A stretch of 64,000 nucleotides of DNA, taken from assembly GCF_003718715.1 (NCBI RefSeq), contig NZ_CP033465.1:1116001-1180000 (forward strand), written 5' to 3'. This document shows positions 34,900 to 43,939 of this stretch, piece after piece. Source of the DNA: Clostridium sp. JN-1 (GTDB lineage: Bacteria; Bacillota; Clostridia; Clostridiales; Clostridiaceae). Both the position numbers and the translations under genes were made by a program. Numbering within the stretch: position 1 is the stretch's first letter; the number at the start of each line of letters is the position of its first letter. The notes under the pieces are model-generated. The model was not told the origin of the DNA. It did no database searches and saw only the letters and a program-made list of their open reading frames with translations.

Positions 34900-35329
34900 A
34901 ATACTTGAAATTATAAATACTAAAGATATTGAAACGCAAGAAGAACTGGCAAGTGAATTAAGGAAAAGTGGCATGGATGTTACGCAAGCTACTGTTTCAA
35001 GGGATATAAAAGAGTTAAAATTAATTAAGGTTTTAGGTGAAAATGGTAAATATAAATATGCTACTATATCACATACTGAAAACTTTTTATCAAACAAACT
35101 TATCAATATTTTTTCTCAAACAGTTATAAGTGTAGAGAATGTACAGAACTTTATTGTCATAAAAACTATTTCAGGTTCTGGATCTGCAGCAGCAGAAGCT
35201 ATAGATTCCCTTAAGTTTGAAGGAATTGCAGGTACTGTTGCCGGAGATAACACTATCTTCATATTGGCAAGGGATAGTGAAAAAGCTCAAGTTATAACTC
35301 AAAAAATGAAAAGGATGATTTCTGATTAG
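34877..35329 (+). CDS. argR: Arginine repressor ArgR
   Basis: A 150-residue regulator with an N-terminal winged helix (RHAKILEIINTKDIETQEELAS, DVTQATVSRDIKELKLIKV) and a C-terminal arginine-binding hexamerisation domain (SGSAAAEAIDS and EGIAGTVAGDNTIFILARD). The ATG at 34877 follows AAGGTGAAA; the frame starts five codons earlier at a GTG. Overlaps nadK by 23 bases. Confidence 0.94.
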   Translation: MKVTRHAKILEIINTKDIETQEELASELRKSGMDVTQATVSRDIKELKLIKVLGENGKYKYATISHTENFLSNKLINIFSQTVISVENVQNFIVIKTISGSGSAAAEAIDSLKFEGIAGTVAGDNTIFILARDSEKAQVITQKMKRMISD

Positions 35330-35343
35330 GAGGCTTTTGATTT

Positions 35344-37047
35344 ATGCTCCTTCAATTAAATATAAAAAATTTTGCTTTAATACAAGCACTGACAATATCA
35401 TTTAGCGGCGGATTTAATGTATTTGCAGGTGAAACAGGTGCTGGTAAATCTATATTGATAGATGCTATAAATTATGTGCTTGGATGTAAATTTAATAGAG
35501 ATTTAATAAGGACAGGTGAAAATAAAACTTTTGTAGAAGCCGTTTTTACAATTGAAAATCCAAAGACTTCAAGTATTTTAAAAAAAAATGAAATTGAAAT
35601 GGAAGATTTAATAATAATAAGTAGAGAAACATTTCAATCTGGAAAAAGTATTGCAAAGGTAAATGGAAAGTCAGTTTTATTGAGTACACTTAGAACTATA
35701 AGTTCAACTTTAATTGATATTCATGGTCAGCATGAAAATCAAAATTTACTTTCAGCTGAAAATCATATAAATTATGTAGATGATTTTGGTAATGAAAAGT
35801 TTCAAAACTATTTAAATCATTATAAACAAAAGTACAAGGAACTTATTGATAAACAAAATGATATTGTAAGGCTAAAAGGTAACGGCGAGGAAAGAAGCAA
35901 ACTTGTAGATTTTTTGAAGTATCAAATAGATGAAATAAATTCTGCTAATTTAAAGGTTAATGAGGATATAAAACTAGAGGAAAAGTATAAAATACTCTCT
36001 AATTCAGAAAAAATAAGTAATATTTTAAATAATTGTTATGTTGATTTGTATGAAGGAAGAGAAAACATTGAACCTATATATAATAAATTAAGACTTATAA
36101 TAAAGAGCCTTGATACTATAGAGGAAAGTTTTCCTCAAGCTGTAGATATTAGCAAAGCTCTTAAAGATGCTTATTATAACATAGAAGATGCTATTGAAAA
36201 TGTAAGAAGTATTAAAGATAATGTATATTATGATGAATCTGAACTAGAATATATAAATAGTAGAATGTATCAGATAAGCGGCTATAAAAAAAAGTATGGA
36301 AGTACAATATCTAAAATTTTTGAATATAAAGACAAGATATTAATCCAATATAATGAAATTATAAATAGTAACGAGATAATTAAAAGTTTAGAAGTTGAAA
36401 AGACAAAAATAGAAGAAAAATTAAAAACTTATGGTAAATATATTCATACCGAAAGATGTAAAATAGCTAAAAGTTTAGAAAAAGACATAAAAAATGAATT
36501 GAATTTTGTTGGACTTGAAAAGAGTGTTTTTAAGGTAGAAGTAAAATTAGATGAAAAGTTTCATTTAAACGGTATGGATTCAGTTCAATTTCTTATTTCT
36601 ACAAACCCTGGGGAACCATTAAAACCCTTGGAAAAGGTTGTATCAGGAGGAGAGCTTTCTAGAATTATGTTAGCACTTAAAACTGTATTTGTAGATAAAG
36701 ATAAGATTCCATCGGTTATATTTGATGAAATAGATACTGGAATTAGCGGTAGAATAGCTCAATGTGTGGCTGAAAAAATGTATGCTATATCCAAAAATCA
36801 TCAAGTTTTTTGTGTAACACATTTGCCGCAGATTGCATGTATATCAGATGAATACTATCTAGTATCTAAAGAAGTTAAAAATAAGAAGACTTTTACACAT
36901 GTTAGAAAAATGAAAGATAACCAAAAAGAATATGAAATAGCTAAAATGATAGGCGGCTTGGAAGTTACAAAATTGACGCTGGAACATTCTAGAGAGCTTA
37001 TAAAGATGGCTAATATTAAGAAATTAGAAATAAAGTCAAAAAGATAA
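35344..37047 (+). CDS. recN: DNA repair protein RecN
   Basis: A 567-residue SMC-like ATPase acting early in double-strand break repair. Walker A GETGAGKSILIDAINYVLG lies at about residues 30-48, a long coiled coil occupies about 155-390, and the ABC signature VSGGELSRIMLALK and Walker B VIFDEIDTGISG are near the C-terminus. AGGAGGC ribosome site. Last gene of the operon before a terminator. Confidence 0.96.
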   Translation: MLLQLNIKNFALIQALTISFSGGFNVFAGETGAGKSILIDAINYVLGCKFNRDLIRTGENKTFVEAVFTIENPKTSSILKKNEIEMEDLIIISRETFQSGKSIAKVNGKSVLLSTLRTISSTLIDIHGQHENQNLLSAENHINYVDDFGNEKFQNYLNHYKQKYKELIDKQNDIVRLKGNGEERSKLVDFLKYQIDEINSANLKVNEDIKLEEKYKILSNSEKISNILNNCYVDLYEGRENIEPIYNKLRLIIKSLDTIEESFPQAVDISKALKDAYYNIEDAIENVRSIKDNVYYDESELEYINSRMYQISGYKKKYGSTISKIFEYKDKILIQYNEIINSNEIIKSLEVEKTKIEEKLKTYGKYIHTERCKIAKSLEKDIKNELNFVGLEKSVFKVEVKLDEKFHLNGMDSVQFLISTNPGEPLKPLEKVVSGGELSRIMLALKTVFVDKDKIPSVIFDEIDTGISGRIAQCVAEKMYAISKNHQVFCVTHLPQIACISDEYYLVSKEVKNKKTFTHVRKMKDNQKEYEIAKMIGGLEVTKLTLEHSRELIKMANIKKLEIKSKR

Positions 37048-37080
37048 AAATCGCATTTAAACTGCGATTTTTTATTTTTT
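37046..37080 (+). terminator. Terminator after recN
   Basis: AAATCGCA/TGCGATTT (37048-37055 with 37063-37070) followed by TTTTATTTTTT. Confidence 0.85.
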
Positions 37081-37219
37081 GACTAATATATATAATTCAT
37101 CTGAAAAAATTTACTTATAAATTAAATCATAACTTTAAATGAAAGTATATAATAGCATAATAAAATATCTAAAAGGGTAATTTAAAAACATAGATATAAA
37201 AAACAGGAGGTAAAAAAAC

Positions 37220-38443
37220 ATGCATATTAAAAGAAAAAAACTTCTATGTTTTATTTTAATTCCTATCCTGTTAATAACAATGACTGTTTATTATAAAGTT
37301 CAAAGAGTACCACAGACGATATTTTTGAGGGAAGGAGAATGTTTAAAACTTAATACAATTTTAAAAGTTAGAGACAAAGATGATATTAAAGTAGATAATG
37401 TAGATAAAAAGATAGTAAGTGATTGTAAAAAGGTTAAATTGAATTTATTTGGAGTTTTACCAGTAAAATCGATATTTTTACAATCTGTTAGTAATAATAT
37501 GATGGTGTATCCTGGAGGTCAGCCCATAGGTGTAAAACTAAATACAAAAGGAGTTCTTGTAGTTGCATTATCAGATATTAAAACTCCTCAAGGAAAAGCT
37601 AGTCCAGCTGCACTAAGTGGAATACAAGTTGGGGATAACATTACTAAAATAAATGATGTATATATAAAAAGTGCAGAGCAAGTTCAAAGTGAAGTAAATA
37701 ATTGCAAAGGCAAAAATATAAAAGTTACAATTGAAAGAAAAGGAAATGTACTTGAAAAGCAAGTAAATCCTATTAAAGGAGAAGATAATAATACTTATAA
37801 AATAGGTTTGTGGGTAAGAGATTGTGCAGCTGGAGTTGGAACTTTGACATTTTATGATGATAAAACAAGCATATTTGCTGCCCTAGGACATCCTATTACA
37901 GATATAGATACAGGTACTATTATGAATATAAGTTATGGAGAGGTAATTCCATCTTCTATAATATCAATAAAAAAAGGCTTGAGAGGTAATCCCGGAGAAC
38001 TTAAGGGAATATTTATAGAACAACAAAAAATATTAGGTAAAATATATAAAAATACTGAATGTGGAATATTCGGCGAAGGAGATAAAAAGCTTATAAACAA
38101 AGGTTGTAAACCTATGAAAATAGCTTTAAGAAATGAAATAAAAGAAGGACCAGCTAAAATTCTTACTACTATAGAGGGAAATAAACCAAAACTTTATGAT
38201 ATACAAATAGAAAAACTTTTGCAGCAAGATTCGCCGGGACCTAAAAGCATGATAATAAAAGTAACTGATCCAGTACTCCTAAGTAAAACAGGAGGTATAG
38301 TTCAAGGAATGAGCGGAAGTCCTATTATACAAAATAATAAAATAGTAGGAGCTGTAACACATGTATTAATAAATAAACCTGATGTAGGTTATGGAATATA
38401 TATAGAATGGATGATCAAGGATTCTAACATATTATCTAAGTAA
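37220..38443 (+). CDS. spoIVB: SpoIVB peptidase (stage IV sporulation, sigma-K checkpoint)
   Basis: A forespore-secreted serine protease that in Bacillus triggers pro-sigma-K processing. It has 407 residues with an N-terminal membrane/signal segment (LLCFILIPILLITMTVYY), a PDZ domain (about residues 105-185; GIQVGDNITKINDVYIKSAEQV), and the S55 protease domain with catalytic His in AALGHPITDID and Ser in QGMSGSPIIQ. The strong ribosome site is AGGAGGT. It precedes spo0A, the conserved gene order recN-spoIVB-spo0A. Confidence 0.95.
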   Translation: MHIKRKKLLCFILIPILLITMTVYYKVQRVPQTIFLREGECLKLNTILKVRDKDDIKVDNVDKKIVSDCKKVKLNLFGVLPVKSIFLQSVSNNMMVYPGGQPIGVKLNTKGVLVVALSDIKTPQGKASPAALSGIQVGDNITKINDVYIKSAEQVQSEVNNCKGKNIKVTIERKGNVLEKQVNPIKGEDNNTYKIGLWVRDCAAGVGTLTFYDDKTSIFAALGHPITDIDTGTIMNISYGEVIPSSIISIKKGLRGNPGELKGIFIEQQKILGKIYKNTECGIFGEGDKKLINKGCKPMKIALRNEIKEGPAKILTTIEGNKPKLYDIQIEKLLQQDSPGPKSMIIKVTDPVLLSKTGGIVQGMSGSPIIQNNKIVGAVTHVLINKPDVGYGIYIEWMIKDSNILSK

Positions 38444-38469
38444 TATAATATGAGAAAGGTAGAAATAAA

Positions 38470-38529
38470 ATGTCAAAGTTGTCTAAAATATTAAGTAATA
38501 AAAAGATATGTGATAAAATAATTATATAA
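38470..38529 (+). CDS. Possible 19-residue small protein (uncertain)
   Basis: A short frame beginning MSKLSKILSNKK, with AAAGGT nine bases upstream, lies between spoIVB and its terminator. The stop codon touches the terminator stem. The peptide is basic and has no recognised relatives. It could equally be chance, given the AT-rich context. Confidence 0.2.
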   Translation: MSKLSKILSNKKICDKIII

Positions 38530-38557
38530 AGATAGCATAATTTATGCTATCTTTTAT
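38528..38557 (+). terminator. Terminator after spoIVB
   Basis: AAAGATAGCATAA/TTATGCTATCTTT is a perfect 13-bp stem with almost no loop, followed by TATAATT. Confidence 0.7.
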
Positions 38558-38593
38558 AATTAAAACTTTATTTAAAGTTTTTATTTAGCAGCG

Positions 38594-38622
38594 GAAGGAT
38601 TTAAAATACTTTTGTCGAATGT
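38594..38622 (+). promoter_or_regulatory. Sigma-H promoter overlapping a Spo0A (0A) box, upstream of spo0A
   Basis: GAAGGATTT (38594-38602) and GTCGAATGT (38614-38622), 11 bases apart, fit the sigma-H pattern RnAGGAwwW-N11-RnnGAATww with one mismatch. The -10 region contains TTTGTCGAAT (38611-38620), matching the 0A box TGTCGAA. Spo0A binding here would cover the sigma-H -10 element, so repression of this promoter is one reading. Confidence 0.65.
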
Positions 38623-38672
38623 ATTAATTGTTAAGATATGGGACTAAATAATAAAAAAGGGGAGTAAAGAAT

Positions 38673-39488
38673 ATGGAACAATCAAAAATAAGTGTAGTTA
38701 TTGCAGATGATAATAAGGAATTTTGTAACATTCTCAATGATTACCTATTAAACCAAAGGGATATAGTAGTAACTGGAATAGCTAAAGATGGAATCGAAGC
38801 CTTAAAACTTATACAGGAAAAGAAGCCCGATTTATTAGTATTAGATATAATTATGCCTCATCTTGATGGGCTTGGAGTCCTTGAAAGATTAAGCAGCATG
38901 GATATAGACCATATGCCAAGAATAATTGTACTTTCAGCAGTAGGCCAAGATAAAATAACTCAAACAGCAATTGCCCTTGGAGCAGATTATTATGTAGTAA
39001 AGCCTTTTGATATGGATGTATTTACAAAGAGAATTAGACAAATGTTTAATGGCAGCATAATTAGATCGGGTCAAGTTAAAAAAACTATTTCTCTAGCTGA
39101 TACTTCAGAAGTTAAGTTTATGAGGAATGAGGAAAATAATTTGGAACAGGAGATAACAAATATTATACATGAGATAGGTGTTCCGGCACATATTAAAGGT
39201 TATATGTACTTAAGAGAAGCAATTACAATGGTTGTAAATAACATGGAGTTACTATCTGCAGTTACTAAAGAATTGTATCCTTCTATAGCTAAAAAATATA
39301 ATACTACAGCAAGTAGAGTTGAAAGAGCAATAAGACATGCAATTGAAGTAGCTTGGTCTAGAGGACAGGTTGAAACAATAAACAGGATATTTGGTTATAC
39401 TATACATAACGATAAAGGTAAGCCAACTAATAGTGAATTCATTGCTATGGTTGCTGATAAACTCAGACTTAAAAACAAAGTTAGTTAA
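38673..39488 (+). CDS. spo0A: Sporulation master regulator Spo0A
   Basis: A 271-residue response regulator. The receiver domain has [10 protein letters not shown], the phosphorylated Asp in [13 protein letters not shown] (about residue 57) and the KPF motif in YYVVKPFD. After a linker the Spo0A DNA-binding domain carries the recognition region [18 protein letters not shown] (about 210-227). GGGGAG ribosome site. In clostridia it is phosphorylated by orphan kinases and also steers solvent formation. It has its own sigma-H/0A-box promoter region. Confidence 0.97.
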   Translation: MEQSKISVVIADDNKEFCNILNDYLLNQRDIVVTGIAKDGIEALKLIQEKKPDLLVLDIIMPHLDGLGVLERLSSMDIDHMPRIIVLSAVGQDKITQTAIALGADYYVVKPFDMDVFTKRIRQMFNGSIIRSGQVKKTISLADTSEVKFMRNEENNLEQEITNIIHEIGVPAHIKGYMYLREAITMVVNNMELLSAVTKELYPSIAKKYNTTASRVERAIRHAIEVAWSRGQVETINRIFGYTIHNDKGKPTNSEFIAMVADKLRLKNKVS

Positions 39489-39523
39489 AGATTTAACTAA
39501 ATTAACTTTTTTATACTACTTAG

Positions 39524-39561
39524 AAAGTAACCTCTTTATTTATATAGGGGCTGCTTTTTTT
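39524..39561 (+). terminator. Terminator after spo0A
   Basis: AAGTAACCTC pairs imperfectly with GGGGCTGCTT (39525-39534 with 39547-39556), followed by a run of T residues. Confidence 0.55.
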
Positions 39562-39647
39562 ATATTATGTAGTATAATATAAATATTAAATAATAAAATT
39601 CTAAAATAAGTTTTAAAAACATAATATTTAACAGGGAAGGTGATAAA

Positions 39648-39827
39648 ATGAAACTTGATTTAGAATTAAAAGATATAAAGATTATCAGAGACTTAGTTAC
39701 AAGCAGAATAAATGAATTAAGGGAAAAGCTTGCTGAGGCAGATGATAAAGAAGATGAGCTTAGACAAGTTATAAGAGGTTATAAAAAGGTTGTAAAAAAA
39801 ATAGATGATCAAGTGGATGCTGACTGA
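39648..39827 (+). CDS. Small acidic/basic helical protein, 59 residues, unknown
   Basis: An ATG with a good ribosome site (GGGAAGGTGAT) starts a 59-codon frame, MKLDLELKDIKIIRDLV then SRINELREKLAEADDKEDEL. It is rich in charged residues and looks like one continuous coiled-coil helix. Strong local context supports it being real: own ribosome site, own terminator, and a frame free of rare stops. No family was recognised. Confidence 0.6.
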   Translation: MKLDLELKDIKIIRDLVTSRINELREKLAEADDKEDELRQVIRGYKKVVKKIDDQVDAD

Positions 39828-39835
39828 TTTAACTT

Positions 39836-39893
39836 AAAGACTAAAAGTGTGAAACTTAATTGTAAAGGTTTTAACTTTTAGTCTTTAGTTTTT
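39836..39893 (+). terminator. Terminator after the 59-residue protein gene
   Basis: A 13-bp perfect stem AAAGACTAAAAGT/ACTTTTAGTCTTT (39836-39848 with 39874-39886) followed by AGTTTTTA. Confidence 0.75.
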
Positions 39894-39916
39894 ACATACA
39901 TAATAGATACCTTTAA

Positions 39917-39945
39917 TTGACATTTACGTATTTCAAGTATAAAAT
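39917..39945 (+). promoter_or_regulatory. Promoter of nudF
   Basis: A perfect -35 TTGACA (39917-39922), 17-bp spacing and -10 TAAAAT (39940-39945), about 40 bases before the start. Confidence 0.7.
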
Positions 39946-39985
39946 TAGTATAAAGTGCATTAAGAAATAAGTTGAGGTGCTGAAA

Positions 39986-40507
39986 ATGGAATTTGATGAA
40001 AAAACACTGGAGTCTAAAAATATATATTCTGGTAAGATTATAAATGTTAATTTGCAGAAAGTAAAGCTTCCTGATGGAAGAGAAGCTAAAAGAGAAATAG
40101 TAAATCATCCAGGTGGTGTAGCTGTACTTGCATATAAAGACAGCAGTACCATATTGTTAGTTGAACAGTTTAGAAAACCAATAGAACAAAGATTATTAGA
40201 AGTGCCTGCAGGAAAAATTGAAAAAGGAGAAGAACCAAAAGTTTGTGCTATTAGGGAATTAGAAGAAGAAACTGGTTACAAGGCAAAAAAGTTTGACTAT
40301 CTTGGGAAAATAGTTACAAGTCCTGGATTTTGCGATGAGTACATATATTTATTTAAGGCGCAGGATTTATATAAAGGAAATGATAATTTGCAAGATGAAG
40401 ATGAGTTTATAAATTTAAGAGAATTTAATGTAAAAAAAGTTAAACAGATGATTAAAGATGGTAAGATAATTGATGCAAAAACTGCAGCAATTTTCATGAT
40501 GGAATAA
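39986..40507 (+). CDS. nudF: ADP-ribose pyrophosphatase (Nudix hydrolase)
   Basis: A 173-residue Nudix enzyme that splits ADP-ribose to AMP and ribose 5-phosphate. The Nudix box is GKIEKGEEPKVCAIRELEEE (about residues 72-91), preceded by the ADPRase-type PAGKIE and LLVEQFRKPIEQ. The ATG at 39986 follows GAGGTG; the frame opens three codons earlier. It precedes spoIIM, a common clostridial order. Confidence 0.92.
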   Translation: MEFDEKTLESKNIYSGKIINVNLQKVKLPDGREAKREIVNHPGGVAVLAYKDSSTILLVEQFRKPIEQRLLEVPAGKIEKGEEPKVCAIRELEEETGYKAKKFDYLGKIVTSPGFCDEYIYLFKAQDLYKGNDNLQDEDEFINLREFNVKKVKQMIKDGKIIDAKTAAIFMME

Positions 40508-40511
40508 ATAG

Positions 40512-40540
40512 TCATATAACTCTTTTGTTAGTCATAGATA
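40512..40540 (+). promoter_or_regulatory. Candidate sigma-E promoter of spoIIM
   Basis: TCATATA (40512-40518) and CATAGATA (40533-40540) with 14-bp spacing resemble the sigma-E consensus. In Bacillus spoIIM is sigma-E dependent, which supports the reading. The match is partial. Confidence 0.4.
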
Positions 40541-40576
40541 TAAAAAAAGAAACTACTAACAAGAGGGGGATAAATT

Positions 40577-41227
40577 ATGCTACAAAACAAATTTATAGAT
40601 ACTTTGAATGAACATATTCAAAACAACTTTTGGCTTTATGTAGTAAGTCTTTTATGTATATGTACAGGGATAGTACTTGGAATATATTCTGTAAGGTATA
40701 TGGGTGGATTTGAAAAAAGTGACCTTATAAGTTATATTAAGGGTTTTAGCTCAACTATTAGTTCTGGAAACATAGATTATAAATCTATTTTTATCCAGGC
40801 AATAAAAAACAATATACCTGTATTAATTGCAGTTTGGTTCTTAGGTCTTACTATGATAGGTATTCCTATTATATTAATAATTGATATATTAAAGGGGTTT
40901 ACTGTAGGATTTACAATTAGTTTTATAATAAATAGTATGGGAATAAAGGGGATGTGGGTTTCACTCCTTGGAGTGCTGCCTCAAAATATAATATACATAC
41001 CTTGTATTATATTTGTTTCTGTGCTTGCTATGGAATTTTCATTAAATATATTAAAGGATAAAAGTAATAAAAATTGGGCTTCTAATGTATGGATTAAAAT
41101 TACATCTTATTCTTTTTCATTTATTCTTATAACGATAATTATGGCTGTAGGGTTTACTATGGAATCATATCTTACACCTCATATCTTAAAGGTGGTAATA
41201 GCAAGTATTGGAAGTATGTTAGTATGA
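40577..41227 (+). CDS. spoIIM: Stage II sporulation protein M
   Basis: A 216-residue membrane protein with five or six helices; with SpoIID and SpoIIP it drives septal thinning and engulfment. It starts with a short amphipathic N-terminus then LYVVSLLCICTGIVLGIYSV. The middle has GLTMIGIPIILIIDILKGFTVGF, and GVLPQNIIYIPC is the family signature. AGAGGGGG ribosome site. The stop codon overlaps the next start (ATGA). Confidence 0.95.
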   Translation: MLQNKFIDTLNEHIQNNFWLYVVSLLCICTGIVLGIYSVRYMGGFEKSDLISYIKGFSSTISSGNIDYKSIFIQAIKNNIPVLIAVWFLGLTMIGIPIILIIDILKGFTVGFTISFIINSMGIKGMWVSLLGVLPQNIIYIPCIIFVSVLAMEFSLNILKDKSNKNWASNVWIKITSYSFSFILITIIMAVGFTMESYLTPHILKVVIASIGSMLV

Positions 41228-41439
41228 ATAAAAATAATTTAGAATTTGCTGCCACTTTATTAGAATGTTTTTTAATATTAATATTTTTTGGATTACTGCT
41301 TCCTAAACTTATTGATTATAGTTTGTATTATTATATGGACAAATCGTATAATAATAGTATTTTAGTGTATAATGTGGTTGAGAAAAATGCAGATATAATA
41401 AGTAATTACATTATTGTATTTAACAATTTTTTAAAATAA
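41224..41439 (+). CDS. Small single-pass membrane protein of unknown function
   Basis: 71 residues with one hydrophobic helix (about 9-29, FAATLLECFLILIFFGLLLP) and a hydrophilic tail. It overlaps spoIIM by four bases and precedes xerD by 37 bases, so it is translated with the sporulation gene. No family was recognised; a function in engulfment is only suggested by position. Confidence 0.65.
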   Translation: MNKNNLEFAATLLECFLILIFFGLLLPKLIDYSLYYYMDKSYNNSILVYNVVEKNADIISNYIIVFNNFLK

Positions 41440-41476
41440 GTATTGACTTTATTTTAAAAAAAGATAGGAGTAATAT

Positions 41477-42355
41477 ATGGATAATATCTTGTTGAAGTAT
41501 GTTGAATACTTAGAAAATAAAAATTTGAGTAAAAATACATTGGATGCATATGTAAGAGATATAACTAAGTTCTCAGATTTTATAAAAGGCAGAAAAGAAA
41601 AGATAACTGAAATTGAAGTGGTTTCAGTTATGGCTTATGTACAATATTTACAAAAGGAAGGTAAAGCTGCGTCATCTATTATTAGAAATATTGTATCACT
41701 TAGAAGCTTTTATAAATATCTTGTTTCAAAAGGTATTATCAATGAAAATCCAGTTATAAATTACGAGATACCTAAAATTAAGCATAATATTCCTAGAATA
41801 CTCACAATAGAAGATGTAGACAAGCTTTTGCAAGCACCGGATTCAACCACAGAAAAGGGAATAAGAGATAAAGCTATGCTTGAACTCATGTATGCTACTG
41901 GAATGAAAGTTACGGAGTTATTGAATCTAACAATTTACGATATTAATGTTAAATTTAATTATGTTAAATGCAGGGGAGCTAAAAACAAAGAGAGAATAAT
42001 ACCAGTTGGTTCTGTAGCCGTAAAGTATTTGAACAAGTATTTAAAAGTAAGACCTGATTTAAATGTTTATAATTTAGATTTTTTATTCTTAAATTTAAAA
42101 GGTGCGAAAATGACGAGACAAGGTTTTTGGAAGATAATAAAATATTATGCCAAACGATCAGGTATAAATAAGTATATGACTTCTTTTACACTTAGACATT
42201 CATTTGCAGTTCACCTGCTTCAAAATGGTGCAGATATAAAATCTGTACAAGAACTTCTAGGACATAAAGATTTATCAGCCACACAAATATATTCTACAAT
42301 TTCAAGGAAAAGCAAAATTGCAGAAGTTTATAAAAGAACTCATCCAAGAGCATAA
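41477..42355 (+). CDS. xerD: XerD-family tyrosine recombinase with altered catalytic residues
   Basis: A 292-residue integrase of XerC/D size with a SAM-like N-terminal core-binding domain (about 1-95) and a catalytic domain. Compared with E. coli XerD, Lys in the beta-hairpin (GAKNKERI), the second Arg (R240 in TLRHSF), His in LLGHKD and the Tyr nucleophile in TQIYS are kept. The first catalytic Arg is Lys (GMKVTE, K144) and the His of the HxLR motif is Phe (SFTLRH, F237). It sits after spoIIM as in other clostridia. It may be a weak, specialised or non-catalytic recombinase. Confidence 0.85.
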   Translation: MDNILLKYVEYLENKNLSKNTLDAYVRDITKFSDFIKGRKEKITEIEVVSVMAYVQYLQKEGKAASSIIRNIVSLRSFYKYLVSKGIINENPVINYEIPKIKHNIPRILTIEDVDKLLQAPDSTTEKGIRDKAMLELMYATGMKVTELLNLTIYDINVKFNYVKCRGAKNKERIIPVGSVAVKYLNKYLKVRPDLNVYNLDFLFLNLKGAKMTRQGFWKIIKYYAKRSGINKYMTSFTLRHSFAVHLLQNGADIKSVQELLGHKDLSATQIYSTISRKSKIAEVYKRTHPRA

Positions 42356-42373
42356 ATTGTAATTAAAATTAAG

Positions 42374-42420
42374 AATAAGAGTTTTTGATTGTTTTAAAAA
42401 GTCAAATACTCTTATTTTTA
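42374..42420 (+). terminator. Terminator after xerD
   Basis: AATAAGAG with adjoining TTTTTGA pairs with TCAAATACTCTTATT across an A/T loop; TTTTA follows. Confidence 0.65.
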
Positions 42421-42524
42421 TGCTTTTAAATAGTTTATTTTATATAAAATTCTTCTATTCTTTAAAAAAAGTCATAATTAAGATTATTTTCGGGAAAAGT
42501 AATTTTGAAGAAAGGAGGATTAGT

Positions 42525-43718
42525 ATGAATAAAATAAATAAAAATATTTTAAGTTTGATTATGACTTTAATTTTTTTGACTGGTATACTTTCTGTACCAA
42601 TAAAAGTTAAAGCAGAAAATCCAAAAAATCAAACTGAAATAACAGATTTAAGTTCGGAAAGTAAGTCAGTACTTCTCATGGAACCTGTAAGTGGAAGAAT
42701 AATATATGAAAAAAATTCCCATGAAAAGCTGCCGCCTGCTTCTGTTACTAAAATCATGACTATGCTCTTAACTATGGAGGCAGTTGATTCTGGAAAAATA
42801 AAAATGTCTGATAAAGTTACTGTAAGTGAAAATGCAAAACAAATGGGTGGAAGTTCTATGCTTTTGGATACAGGAGAAATTAGAACAGTAGAGGAATTAA
42901 TAAAAGGTGTTGGAATTGCTTCGGGAAACGATGCAGCAGTAGCTTTAGCTGAATATATAGCCGGAAGTCAAGATGCATTTGTGAAACTCATGAATGATAG
43001 GGCAGCTCAACTTGGAATGAAAGATACCACTTTTAAAAATTGTACTGGATTAAATGCAGAGGGACATATTACAACAGCTTATGATATATCTATAATGTCA
43101 AGGGAATTATTAAAACATCCTGCTATATTAAAGTATACAGGAACATATATGGAGACTATTTCTGAAGGAAGGAAATCACCTATAGGACTTGTAAATCATA
43201 ATAAATTAGTTAGGTTCTTTAAAGGTTGTGATGGATTAAAGACGGGATTTACAGATGAAGCAAAATACTGTATTTCTGCTACGGCATCAAGGGATGGAGT
43301 TAGAATGCTTGCTGTTATAATGGGATCTCCAACATTCAAAGTTAGGAACAAGGATGCAAGTGTTCTTATGAATTATGGCTTTTCAAAATTTGAGAATAAA
43401 AAACTTATAACCAAGGGAATGGATATAGAAAAAGTTAATTTAGATAAGAAGGGAAATAGGTTTTTTATTGCCAAATCTAGTGAAAATCTGAGTGCAATAT
43501 TGGAAAAAGGCAAGGATAACAAGATAACTAAAAAATGTGTATTTGATAAAAACAAGAAAGTTTACAAGGCAAATGATATAGTAGGATACTGTGAGATATA
43601 TGTTGATGGAAAATTAGTTGGAAAAGTTAAGTTGTACAGTGATAGGAATGTAAAAAGGCCGGGTATCTTTGGAAATTTAAAAGATAATTTTTCAAAAGTT
43701 TTAGATAGTGGAGTTTAA
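42525..43718 (+). CDS. D-alanyl-D-alanine carboxypeptidase (class A low-MW PBP, DacF-like)
   Basis: A 397-residue penicillin-binding protein that removes the terminal D-Ala from peptidoglycan side chains. Signal peptide about residues 1-30 (LSLIMTLIFLTGILSVPIKVKA). Active-site motifs: SVTK (SxxK), SGN in GIASGNDAAVAL, and KTG in LKTGFTDEAK. A C-terminal beta-domain follows. The ATG at 42525 has AAAGGAGG; the open frame runs 35 codons upstream through non-coding leader. A second such enzyme is at 47997. Confidence 0.92.
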   Translation: MNKINKNILSLIMTLIFLTGILSVPIKVKAENPKNQTEITDLSSESKSVLLMEPVSGRIIYEKNSHEKLPPASVTKIMTMLLTMEAVDSGKIKMSDKVTVSENAKQMGGSSMLLDTGEIRTVEELIKGVGIASGNDAAVALAEYIAGSQDAFVKLMNDRAAQLGMKDTTFKNCTGLNAEGHITTAYDISIMSRELLKHPAILKYTGTYMETISEGRKSPIGLVNHNKLVRFFKGCDGLKTGFTDEAKYCISATASRDGVRMLAVIMGSPTFKVRNKDASVLMNYGFSKFENKKLITKGMDIEKVNLDKKGNRFFIAKSSENLSAILEKGKDNKITKKCVFDKNKKVYKANDIVGYCEIYVDGKLVGKVKLYSDRNVKRPGIFGNLKDNFSKVLDSGV

Positions 43719-43746
43719 AATTATTATATAATTGTTTTAATATAAA

Positions 43747-43821
43747 AAGCAGTATTGTATTTAAAAATTGCTTTATATTTACTTATATCTTATGCAATTT
43801 TTAAATATTTCAATACTGCTT
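43747..43821. terminator. Long imperfect hairpin after the carboxypeptidase gene
   Basis: AAGCAGTATTG-TATTTAAAAATTGC (43747-43771) pairs with GCAATTTTTAAATA-TTTCAATACTGCTT (43794-43821). There is no clear T-tract, so termination is probable but not certain. The rest of the gap to 43939 holds a TATAAT at 43877-43882. Confidence 0.5.
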
Positions 43822-43939
43822 ATGTTACTTATTATATATTTAGGAAGTAAATTGAAAATAGCACTAACATATGTTGTATAATATTAGTAAATGAAAATTA
43901 AGTTTATTTAATATAAACAGCATAAGGAGTAAGAATGAT

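Noticed and set aside
37140-37219. Sigma-G/F promoter before spoIVB
   Set aside because: A CATAATA-like -10 is present near 37156, but no acceptable -35 at the right spacing.
42420-42524. 35-codon extension upstream of the carboxypeptidase start
   Set aside because: It crosses the xerD terminator and precedes the clear AAAGGAGG ribosome site and signal peptide at 42525.
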